Assembly (NCBI GenBank): GCA_037389465.1
Contig: JAZARR010000197.1
Location: forward strand, 4,078,501-4,142,500
Reading direction: 5' to 3'
Source: Baylisascaris procyonis
Lineage: Eukaryota; Nematoda; Chromadorea; Rhabditida; Ascarididae
Length of the DNA stretch: 64,000 bases
The notes beneath the pieces were generated by a model that was not told the origin of the DNA, did not search any database, and saw only the letters and a program-made list of their open reading frames with translations. The position numbers were made by a program, and so were the translations under genes. Below, piece by piece: positions 13,039 to 25,900 of the stretch (position 1 is its first letter; each line of letters opens with the position of its first letter).

Positions 13039-13565
13039 CCGGGTGGTAAGTACCCAACTTTTACCCTATCAGGTGGTAAATCCCAAATTTTACCCTACCA
13101 GGAGCACCAAACTTTTACCTCACTAGGTGGTACGTACTCAACTTTTACCTTGCCAAGTGGTAAGTACCCAACTTTTACCCTACCAGGTGGTAAGTATCAA
13201 ACTTTTACCCTACTAGATGGTAAGTCCCAACTTCCACCCTACCGGAGCACCAAACTTTTACCCCACTAGGTGGTACGTACTCAACTTTTACCTTGCCAAG
13301 TGGTAAGTACCCAACTTTTACCCTACCAGGTGGTAACCAGCAAACTTTTACCCTACCAAGTGGTAAGTCCCAACTTTCACCCTACCGGAGCACCAAACTT
13401 TTACCCCACTAGATGGTACGTACTCAAATTTTACCCTACCAGGTGGTAAGTACCAAACTTTTACCCTACCAGGTGGTACCTACTCAACTTTTACCCTGCT
13501 AGGTGGCAAGTATCAAACTTTTAGCTTACGAAGTAGTAAATACCCAACATTTACCCTACTGCAAA
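13039..13565. repeat. 30-bp minisatellite with 143-bp higher-order period
   Basis: The unit is about AGGTGGTAAGTACCCAACTT followed by TTACCCTACC. Variant units starting GGAGCACCAAACTTTTACC recur at 13101, 13244 and 13387, exactly 143 bp apart, so blocks of about five units were duplicated together. A multiple-of-three unit keeps an open plus frame reading GGKYPTFTLP-like decapeptides over part of the array. Confidence 0.9.
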
Positions 13566-16500
13566 CCAGAACTTGCCGAAAAAGTTCTATTTCTTTTGTG
13601 GGAATCCTCCCAGTTCGAGTAGTTAAACATTTCGATCATAGCAGTTAGCTTTAACAAATTGAATAGAACCACTTGAAATTTTTCATAATTTCCCTAATAA
13701 CCTCTAAAATGTAATATTTTTATATGGAATTTATAGATGAATTGAATTGAATTGATTTATTGCAGCAATAATTAAAAAAACTTTTTTTTTTTTGAAAATT
13801 ACAAATTGAAATCGAAAAACGATAAATTTAGGTTATCGAGTTCAATGAACCCTATTCAGATGTTCAAGTAGGAGCATGTTCACATTGTGCAATTGCATTA
13901 TTGTTGAAATGGCCTTGCTTCGGGATTTTTTTTTTGCCGATTTGTATGAATTTTGCCTTTATTTTTGTCTTATTAATGGCAAATATCGCCCCACATTTCC
14001 GTCAATGCTAAAAATCATTTGTCTTATTTTAACGAAATCTCTATTGTCAATTTTTCTCTAAATCGAAATATTTCCTTAGTAAAATCTTTTTTATAACTAT
14101 GCTCATATCTTTTGTCTGCTTCATAAAAAAGTTTATTTTTTTATTTTTTTTCCAGTCGATCTTTCACTTATAAAAATATCAAAGCACTAAAAATTTTTCA
14201 CAACAGAAAGAAATACGACAATATTGAAGAGTTTCAACTCGAATATAATGATTTATGAGTACGAAATTAATAAAAAAAAAACCTAAAAAATCATACGAGT
14301 TCATCTCGTTGCAAATATTGAAATTTCATTAAAGAAGGAAACAAATTTCTAAAAATAAAAAATAATTGCATAATAAAAAAAAATAGCATTAAACGTCTGA
14401 TGTAGAAATCAGTAACGGTCACATTTAGAGAGGATTTCTCGACAGAAATGATACAAGGGGAAGGGGGAGGTGAGTAGGGAAGGGGAGGGGTAGAAAAATA
14501 GTGAATCCAAATCAACGATGACTAAAATTCCGGATAGAATTCAGTACATAAAACCTAGAATTCAGTAATTAGGAAAGCAAGAATTCAGCAATATCTATAA
14601 CTGAAATAATTGGCAAACAAAATAGATCACAATAAATATGTTGAATTACTCTTGAAATCTCATAGAAAACAATGATATATATGAAATATTTGCAAAAATT
14701 TATTTTACCGTAAAATTTTCTAACTTATCGTTGAAAAATATCGATAAAAATTGTGTATAAAGGTGAAAAATTTTCATCGAAAGATTCAAATATAAAAAGT
14801 TATCAATCTCTCATTAAAAAAAAAAAAACTTGATTTATTGACTGAAAGACAAACAGTCAGCAACCTAATTTCTTTTCCTCTCTCATCCATCACTAAGAAC
14901 AATAATGACTGATAAAACGTAAATGACTCCACCTATAAAACTTGAAATATATTCCTATAATATATATTTTTTCATCGTCTATATATAATGAATTCATATG
15001 TAAACATCGACTACGATCGTCAAATATAACTACTCAACGATGTAAAGCGAAGAAAAGAATGAATAAAATCTGGATCATTTGAAAACACATCATGCACGTA
15101 ACAACGCTTATAAAACAACCGACAGTATACTTTAGAGCATTTAATAATGAATGAGAGATCTACGATTTTAATTGGTAGCCATTTAAAAGAACTAAAATTA
15201 GGGCGCATTTGTCGTAGCGCTAGATGACTCCATAATTTTTTTTTTGGTGATCGCAGTGCAGTAATTGTGTGATCGCGTACAATCGAGACCATTTCAACAT
15301 GGCATTCAACTCAGCGCTATATCTTTTGCACTTTTTTTGCGATCAACATTTAAGTGATGTTGATCTATCGTAAGCGTCTCCTAATTAATCAATGCGCCTA
15401 TCAATTACCAATCAAAAATCAAATGAAAAAAATATACCGATTTATGAAATATTAAAAAAAAAAATAAAACATTCAATAAATAAACGTTGAATTTGCATAT
15501 TTAAATATTTAAATAATTTACGTATCAAAAAACGACCTCGCCCATTCATTAGCATTTTCAATTTTTTCATTATTTCTAATGAATGTTTTCTTTTTATTTG
15601 CTTTGTAAAATTCCTTCTATAAAGCATAAATTTATGTCTGTGTATGTATGTGTCGGTGTTTGTCTGTTGGGTAATTTGAAGTTAAATGAAATGAGATTTG
15701 TTTGACGCAATATGCATAATGGTATAAATGCGCTATCTAGCGTTTACGTTGACTTATCATTTCCATCATAAACTATAGGAATATAAAGATCGCAAAAAAA
15801 TTTACATTCATTTTATGCAATTCGAATTCTTATTTTGCATTACTCAAGGCAATAAAATCGTTTTTGCATAAAATGTTTTCCACACAAAAAAATCAATATT
15901 AACGCTAATCACCAACTCTTTATCAACTATCTTAGCAAATCACATGAAATAATTCTTTCAACTCAAAATTCACCTCTTCTTTCAACAATTCAACTCGAAT
16001 AATTCACCAAACTCATCTCAACAATTCTATTACCAACTCAGAATCCTTTCAACAAAGATCCCCTATTTCTGCAGTGGTGGGAGAAGATCCGTCGATTGTC
16101 CGCATATGAATGAATAGCTCCTGAGCAAACTAAACTCTCACCCATCGAAATAAGGTGAGTTTGGGAAGGCAAACAGGTAAAAGACACCTACGGGTAGATA
16201 TGACACTAACAGACTGGGCAACTCGATATTTATACTGTCTTACATCTGTTTTATTATCGATAAATTTAAAAAAAAATCTACAGATGTGAATGACACTAAT
16301 GTGTGACGTTGTACTTAGGCGATAAATGAATGAAATCAATCAACACTATTTTGCTCTCTTCGAGGTGACAATGACGTTTGTATAAATCACTTCTTCAAAT
16401 CCTCTCCTTCCACACAGCTGTCGTGAAAATTAAAATTTTCAAAGTTGAAATGTAAAAATCCAACGGATAAGACAGTACAAGTGGCAACGAAATCCTTCAG

Positions 16501-19259
16501 CTTTGAACTCTGAGTTTAAATTAAACCCTCCTTGAGCTAGATTAGGTTGCCTGAGATGCCGTATGATTATGAAAAGACACGGGAAAATCAGTTAAGTCAA
16601 AATGTGTGAACTGTTACCTCACGGATGAACGTACGACTGGCGCAAATGGCGTATCCTGTAGAAACCTTTAACAATAAGGAGCGCATATTTCTCACAGCTG
16701 TCCGTTCAAATGACGCGTAGTTTCGTCGGGAGTAGTTTTTGTATTCGATGACTCTAAAAGTGACATCTTAACAAAAAAGAAAGGAAAATTCCGACGTTCA
16801 GTGTTTTCATAAAAAAAGTCGTTCCCGCGCGGCCTACAAAACTTTTATAATAATTTCTAACTACTCAAAGAAGATATTTCTTCAATTCACCATATTTACT
16901 CTGAAATATTCAAGTACCACAGTTTAGTAGCGACCTAATTTCGAAGGGCTGGACGTCGCTCACTCCCCCCCACCCCCCCACTAATAATGACAATTCACTG
17001 AGGTATATTGTGGAATTCGTTGGTTTCGAAACACCCCTATTGCGAAATTTGATGGCCAAGTGGCGTCTTGAAATTTTAGCGTTATGAGTCACCGTATGAG
17101 CCTGCTTAGTCACCATCCCCTCTTTTGCAAGTCATTCTAGAAATCTTTTTTTTCTGTAAAAATTCATTTTTTTTTCTACTTTTTTCAACACTTGGCTTTC
17201 GCAAAAATAAAAATCCATTGATTTTAAGCGGAAGTAAGTTTGTTTTAACTTTCAAATATCTAAATCTAGTCCTCAACTTCAATATTAAAAATTATAACTT
17301 ATTCGACCACTTTCGCCGATAGTCAAAATAATATTGGCGAATTAATTGACCGTTACTTTGAACAATACAATTAGATAATTAAAACCTTGTCAGTATTAAA
17401 ATATTTCGAAAAATACACTTTTAGTTTCGAATAGCGGAAACCTCAGCCTTTCTAGTTATCTTATTAATAACAAAATTCCATAATATAGTAACTCGATTAC
17501 AACGATTTTTAAATGTTTCCGCTTCATTTTCAAATGTCCAATTTTAGGTGAAGAATTGATTCCACCTTAAGAATCCCCTCTCTCTTTAAATGATAGAAAT
17601 TGAAAATTAAAAAAAACAAACGACTTGACTTATAACCTATACACTACTGTTTTACCATGAAACAATTCCAGCAACAAAAATTCTTCCTATTCAGCTCGCC
17701 TAAAATTGAGGAAATTGACAACCCCTGTGGTTTTATTGCCGGTATTATGGTATTCAAAAGCACTCGGTGGATTGAATTCACTGAATGGAAACACCAAATT
17801 CTTTAAGTAAAACTCAAAATAAAACTCTAAACTATCGGTCATAAATGATTTGGCCAATATACACTTTGACCAATTACATAACAAGAAGATAAACGGGGTG
17901 GTCAAAATTTCAGCATTATCAGATAGGATATGGAAAGCCATTATAGGTAAGACCGAATCGCTGAAAAAAGAACGGATAAAATGTAAAACAACAACTATGC
18001 GAATGATATTTTAATATGTATATTTCCAGCACAATAAATTAAAAAATATTTCACTAATATTATAAAAATTTTTTTTGATTGATTTTTAACTGATAAACAT
18101 AAAACATTGACTGATAAACATAAACATAAATAATCATCACAATTAAGCTGATAAATAGAAATAAAAAAAAGGATTTCGTTTTTTATTATTCATAAAAAAA
18201 AGGATAAAATTCAGAGTAAAAAATAATCCATTCCCAAAAGGTTTATACAAAATAATACAATCAAGGCACTTTAATGAATATTTCATTGTCGAGAGTGCAC
18301 ACTCAATAATCATCAAACGCCATAACAAAGAAACAACAGCCATTAGGCATACTCGTTCTCGCTTATATCCTCGAAAAAGTGAAAAAATTGTACTGTATAA
18401 CCTCGAATAAAACCCCCCCATCTGCATCTATTAATACCTCAGAAAACTTTCAAATACTTTTAGAAGAACAACATAAAACATCGAAGATCGAACATTTGTT
18501 GCTATTCTACTAATCTAAACGAGTTTTTAGATTCTAATATTGCTTTCATCAAACAATTTTCAAAAATTTGGTTTCACAGTACCCATTGCCCGAAGATTTT
18601 CCTACCCCTGCGGGAAGCAACTCCATAACAACATTCCCTGAATACGTAATTACATATCCACAAAAAATTGCCGTCATAAGGAAAAATTTCAATATTCGCT
18701 GAGAGTGCAACAACTCCTCCTCCCTCCTCCCGTGCACGCCTCATGCTGCAATTAGCCATAATGGCTGTCTTATTCATATGCAAACCAACGCATCTCCTCA
18801 CGAGCAATTCTTAATTATAATATGTCTGCCTACATATAACCAATAACAAAACAAAGAAATCCTTTCTCCTAGACATCATTTAACCACTGAAAATCACTAC
18901 GGTATAAATAATTCTTAACTCTCCTCTATCCTCATAGAAAATATACAAAATTCCTTTAACAAAGGATCTCATCCCATTTTACTGCTTTCAAAATGCTTCA
19001 GGCAGTTTAATTTTTTGTGCTTTAATAAGGCGAACAAGTTTTTATACCTTAAAAACACAACAAAACCAATTTCAAAAAACATTCCAAAGTATGACTATTG
19101 CTTTCGAAGATTTGACTGCCATATCCTCCCTCTCCCTCCTTCAAAAAAAAAAAAAAAAAATCCGACTTTCTTCCCTCGTAAACTGTGACCAAATATTCTC
19201 ACCTTATCCACCCCATCTCCCTCCTATCCCAATAAAAATTTGCCTGTTGAAATTAAGGA
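13566..19259. other. Gene-poor stretch downstream of DYM
   Basis: No supported exon. The interval between the dymeclin stop (19260) and the 30-bp minisatellite contains a few open frames of 60 to 94 codons, AT-rich tracts and a slightly GC-richer patch at 16040-16830. None shows a family motif. The dymeclin 3' untranslated region must begin here; no single polyadenylation site was chosen. Confidence 0.5.
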
Positions 19260-22200
19260 TTATGTGAGGCTAAGTGCATTGAAAAGTTTAACACGAGTCG
19301 CATCCCAATACATCGTCGATAATTGAAAGATAAGTCGCCACACGTACGGTACAAAGAACTCCACCGTATTGTCGTCCTCTACATACTTGAATTTCAGCTC
19401 AGGAAATTTCTTCAGCCTGAATATAACACTCTTTATAATCGAATAGATTCATTCCAAAAGAATCTCTTCTCTACTAATATTCCATCTTGCTATAACGATA
19501 TTCCAGAAAGAAATTAAACCTTCTAGAAAATGCTGCTCCTAGGTCTTTCAAATAATTGTCCAGTCATGGAAGCAGCGGTTTTTTCAGGAAAAACTAAAAA
19601 GATAAAAACTTATTGGCTAATGAGGAAGTGGGAATCATAAGAGAAAAATTCACCTCACTACCGCATTAGCTACGTAAATAAAAAAGGAGTGAAGTGGAAC
19701 GCACAGTCACCTATCATCCACGCAGATTGCATAGATAAGAAGGAATGTGAGGTAGAAGGTTATTTATCATTAATAAACCGGTTGTGACAGTAACAATCAA
19801 ACTATAGAAAACCATAAAGAATAACCTGCCTATTACTTTTCAAACATACCCTATAAATTTACATTAATTTATTCCACACTGCATTAAACGAGAGAAAAAA
19901 AGATCACCCACATTCAACTATACTTCACTTCTCTTTACTTGTTTACTTTCACTTCAATTTGTTCAAATGAAAACAGCATCAACAAAAAAAAATCTCAACG
20001 TTTTTATTGAAAAGCATTTGAAAACAAACGACATTTGAGACTTAAAGATAGGCGCAATGAGTATGGCTCACTTCATAATTAGCAGTCAGTTTTTCTTCAC
20101 TAAATAAGATAAAATACTTACCTATCGGTAGGCCATTGAAGTGCACCTTTTTCGATCGTCTCCAAGATGGCACTCACTGATGCACCCCTTTCGATAGATC
20201 GAACCCGAGATGCAAAATGATTTATCACCTAAATTTTTGATCACTAATCTTTACTCAGCATATCATCAAATAAATTTCATTTATTACAATGATTGAACGA
20301 ACAAAAATGAAACCTCAAAAAACCTTTTAGAAAAAGAAACTTTTCCGAGTTCTTTCATCCATAAAGAAACCATTACAAAGTGGATATTTTCAATGCAATT
20401 TGAATGATGAGTCTATCTATCAATTCAACGCATTCAATGATGTTTGCTCGGTGAAAGAGAGTTAGACCGGAAATAGTATAGTATTTTTACTATTTAAAAA
20501 TATAAAATTTCGATCCAATTCATTTCCGTTCATTGCTGTTCTACGAAGTTATTTCCATTTTCATTCTCGAATAATCAAATTAAAAAAATCAAGAAACAAT
20601 AAATAAATAAATGAATAAATAACATATATTTAAAAATGTTTTTAGAAAGCACATACCAAAGAAATATTCCATATGAGATCCTGAAACATTGGATGATTTT
20701 GGAAGCCGTCGAACAGTTCACGTTTATAAAGAATTGTATAGATGAAATGCGGATTGTTGCGTAGATTCGCAGTGAGACAACTGTTGCATATCTCCAATAA
20801 CGTTCGAATTCCTTCCTCTAGTGCGGTTATATCTTGATGCTATAAAATTTAATCTAATAATTAATATATATTTTATAATTTTCAATAATATTAATGAAAG
20901 AGGTGAAAATTTTATGCAAATTTATGCAAAAATTTCGCGCTAAACGTTTGTTTTTCGATTCTGAACAATAATTTCTGATGTTGCTAGCACAAAATTTTCT
21001 TTTCTAACATCGATTTGCATCAACACAAACAGAAAAGCGAAAAATAATACCACCCATCAGGAAATCGAACACCCACTGTTCGGCTATTGTACGAGATCGT
21101 CTATCCACCATGCTATTGCCCATGCCCATACTATCTTCAAAGATATTATTGCCACCCACAACGTACCTATTATATTCCTCAATTAAATTCTCGACATTAT
21201 TAAAGATAGACCTTTTGAATGCAACATGACATATCATTCATATGAGATTCGGTGGTGTAAGCCACTGAATCTAAAAAATAGATGATTATATAAGATGAAA
21301 AATGAATATTACTGTGTTGGTAATATGACCCAAATCACATAGAAAAGAGAGTTTCTTCTCTCAAACCTCAAAAAATTTACTCAGAGGAAACTATTTCCGG
21401 TTTGCTGTCATAAAATTTGATTAATTCCATCCCATTTACCCAAAATCATAAAAAAATATTGACAATTTCCGCACCATTTAAGGTTAATAGCTTATCTCAG
21501 CTTTTAGCTGCTATTTATTCCCCTCCCCCCCCCCTCCCCCCGGTTTCCCTTCCAATCAGAGGTGCTATATAAAAACCTGCCCATAGAAATAAAGAACTTT
21601 AAAATGTGAATAATGGTGCGTGGACGGGTAAAATTTCTTAGCAACAAACGAATAAATAATAAAACAATTCGGCTATATTCCAAAATAAGCTCATTGCTTC
21701 CTTCGACATGATTTTATTTAAAAAAAAAGAGAAAAATGTGCTATAAAACGTATCACCAGATTATTAATTTGTATAAACGATAAGTGCATATTTTATTCAA
21801 ATATCGCATCTATAGTTGACTATAAAATATATTGAAATATAAAACAATCTGCTAAGGAAGGAAACCATAATAGCAATTAAAATGCCCAAAATTAAAAAAA
21901 ATAATAAATTTAATAAATCTATAAAAGAAAAATAAATGAGACATAAAAATTAATCCCAAAAGAAAAATAAACCTACATAATTATGCGTTTGTTTCTCATG
22001 TTCGAGATCATATTCAGCACTTAACCGCATATGTTCGATTAGTTTAGCATGTCTCTTCGTAAATAGCTGAAAAGTATTCAAAATTATACTATAAAATTCC
22101 CATTAAAAAACTCTCTATTCGGAGCAAAATCCATTTGCATAAGCAAAATTACCTTCGAAAAATGAAATACGATCGTAAAATTGGTCGAATAAAATTAAAA

Positions 22201-22882
22201 ATTTATAATAAAATTTCTTCCTTGACAAACAATCACCGGAAAAGAGAGAGACTGCCAAGCGTTTAAGCTTAATTACTAACTAAATTAAACCGATTTTTAC
22301 AAGTTTATTAAAAACAACACTCAAAATTCTCCTCAAAAATTTAAATACCCTTATTGCTGTCTGCTTTTATCACTGTTCACTCATAATCGAAACGCTATTT
22401 CGACTTTCAAAAAACTTCATGACACGATTCCCATACAAAATATATGGGATAAGAAAATTTTGACGCTTGATAAAGAATAAAGCTATTTTAACACCGCATG
22501 CTTCATTTAACTTGAAAATCTTCCACTGCTTTGGGAAAACATACAACCAATAATCCAACAATAAGACCAATCAATATTTGAAGCAATCGTCGTTATTCCT
22601 TGCTTATTTCACTAACAAAAGTGTTTCTATTTGTTTTATATTATTCAATAAACATGACAAATAAAGAAGTGAAAGTAATGAGTTTTAACTCAATCAAACG
22701 ATATCACCTAAGATAAGCTTCATGATAAGCTTACTTCAAGAAGACCGATCAATTTTTGGCATACGGTTGATGACAGTTGCTTGAAACTCGAAGACATATT
22801 TGCCAATGCCGCCAGACAATTCGTATGTAAATATCTATCCTGCAGCAAAATCCCCATATAAATCAAGTACATTTTACTTAAC

Positions 22883-22945
<63 letters not shown>

Positions 22946-25900
22946 AATGCTCTAATTTCAATAAAATAAGCCAAGCATTCAATCAAGAAAATCTTAGCTG
23001 TTTCTGATCACATAATGAGCAGCTCCAAGAAATAATCGCTAATACCATTCATATCTGATTATTATACTACCACCAAAAATAATTGAAAGCCTTATTAAAT
23101 CTAAGAAAGAATTCATAAAAAAAACCAAAAAATTTTAGTGATCTTTCTAATCAAAATTAATGAATGAGAGAAGACATTCGTTTATTTCGACTGATATATG
23201 AGATATTCAAAAAAATATTTGATATATGACATGGAGAGGAAGCAAGCGATTATATCATAGTAGATGAGTGAGAATAAAAAGCGGAAGGAATAAAAAGATT
23301 ATTGATGCGAATACCTTAAATACATATAAGATCAATTACGAGCAACGTTTCGTTATTTCCGCATTTTTCACTATAAATAACATCACAATCGAATTCTCCC
23401 AACAACTGCTATGCACAAAAGCCCAAAAAAGTTCTTCAAAAAACCCATACCTGCACAGTGTTTAAACCAGCGACGCTATATAAGTGACCGAACCTCTTAT
23501 ATACCCTCCCCCCTCCCGAAAAAGAAGTCCATCCTCTACTCTACAGAGCATACTCCATTCAGTAGTCATTCTTACATATAACAATACTAGTAATCAAAAC
23601 AACAAAAGAAAACAAAAAAAAAACTGAAGAAATACCCTTGTCTTTAATGTGTTCAACTGTATCGTTCTTACAAAGACAAGAATTATAAGTCCACCAAGCG
23701 ACACCTCACCAATTGGACGCTCTGCTTGGTACCATGATGTGTTCTTTATCATCTAAAATCCATCGTCAATTAAGATCAACTAAACTCTTGATTTAATATC
23801 ACTTCTCAACTTATTTGCATAAAAGAAATTTGTGTGGTCCATGAAGTTCCACCAGGTGTTTGTACACGTCAGCAAATGAACACATCAAAAAAAAAGAACA
23901 CCTGGAGCAAACAAATGAACTCGAACTACCTCTTGGTGAAATAGAACTCAAAGCAACAATCGCCCCCCCCCTCCTTGCCTTATTCCATCTTATAATCATC
24001 AAAGGAAATAAAAAATCGAAATGAATATGTTACAGCATTGACGTAAACATTTAAAAAGTGCGCCTTAGTATTCATTCTCTATCCACTGCATCTTATTTCA
24101 GCAGTTATATACATGAAAAACTGTGAGTCCTTCTATAAATATAGCCCATTAGACCGTAACACTGCATCATACAGCCCATCAGGCCGTAACACTACATAAT
24201 ACAGCCACCACACCGCAACACTACATAATACAGTCCACCACACCGCAACACTACATAACACAGCCCATCAGATCGCAACACTACATAATACAGCCCATCA
24301 GACCGCAACGCCACTTATTACAGCCCTTCAAACAGTACTGATTAGATACATCGAGCACAAGAAAAATATAAATTGATTAAACTCTTTCTTCATAATATCT
24401 AAGTAAATCTACACTGCGGCTTGAAAAAAAAAAACATTTCCCTCTTTCCACCGTCAAAAAGGAAGATAAATGCATCACCTTAAAGCAATGGGAGGGTGGG
24501 GGGAGGGGGGGAGAGCGAAATGAATCTGTTCAATATAAAATATAACAGAATGTTGCAATACAAAAGGCTGCGATTTCCTTATCGACATCTAAAATTCTCT
24601 AATACTACTTATTTAAATACTAATCTATTTATTTACTTACTTATTTATTCATTTAAACAGCTCCATCCTTCCTATTTCTACTAGAAGAAATATTCTATAA
24701 GCGATCCCTCCCACTTCAAGCATCATTAAAAAAAGCGAAAAAACAAACCGTTTCATGCACAATTTTGCAGAAGAAATCGTCTTCACTTAATATAAGAATA
24801 ACAATGAGAGATAAATAGACGTGATGAGAGTTCGACGATAAATTCGACGAACCAGAAGGAGTACCATCGTGCAAAACGCGCAATACAGGGATCACCTCAA
24901 AGAAAATTATACCTTCGTAGAGCTGAACCATGCGTTAATCATATCAAACTTTATGCAGGAATTTGCCACCTCCACTTTACCACCCTCTACCTGCGGTGAT
25001 ATACCTCTACCTGAGGTATGCTGGTATATCTCTACCCGAGGTATACCAAAATAACTCGCATTATCGTCTTTAATTATTTACTAGTAACATTCAACTGTAG
25101 ATCAAAACAACAGCAATATCTCACAAAAAATGTTGCAGCATGAAAGCTATATGGAAACAGCTGAAAGAAGACGCGTAAATCTTCATCGAAAATATTCATT
25201 AGCCTAACGAGCCATAAGCTCAGATCAGGTGCAAGAACTGTCACGATCACTGCGGTAAGTATGAGGTCTGTCTCCCCCCACCGCCCCCCCCCCTTCCTTC
25301 CTCGAAACCTCTATCAATCTGGGCAAAAACTTATAAAAAATTGAAATATACAACAGAAATGAAAAAAAAACTACAGACATAAGTCTTCCGCTTCGAAAGT
25401 TCCCACAGTCTCTGTATCACCCCTTCCCGGGAATTATGCAAGTTGCCGTAATTTCTAACATTGCTAATCACTGGCTGTCAACTCAATGATATGATACATA
25501 ACAATGCATAAAAGAAACCAAATTTTCGAGGTTGATTCTCGATAGTACATAGTTGCGAAATCCACAGTTTGTGTGCAAAAGAAGATATAAAAGTAGCATC
25601 GGCGGCTGTTGATCGACTGTAGCACAAAGTCGATCATATAATGCACTATAGTCAAGTCGGAATATCCTCGTCGACGAGCTATTCACCGATGATACCTCTG
25701 TAATCAGCAATATATTCGCCACCAAAAAAAATTAAATCAAAGATCACATCAAAGAGGTTAGACAGATACACATTCCACTTATCGCAATATTCAATTTCAT
25801 CAATGGCCAAGAGATGATAAAACACTCTCATTGATGTTAAAACACAAAACACTTTTAATCAAATCATCTGTCTCTACAAACAAACCCATTGAACCTTATT

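Noticed and set aside
17687..17941. 84-codon minus-strand ATG frame downstream of dymeclin
   Set aside because: No recognisable family, no flanking exon signals, and a length expected occasionally by chance in 64 kb.
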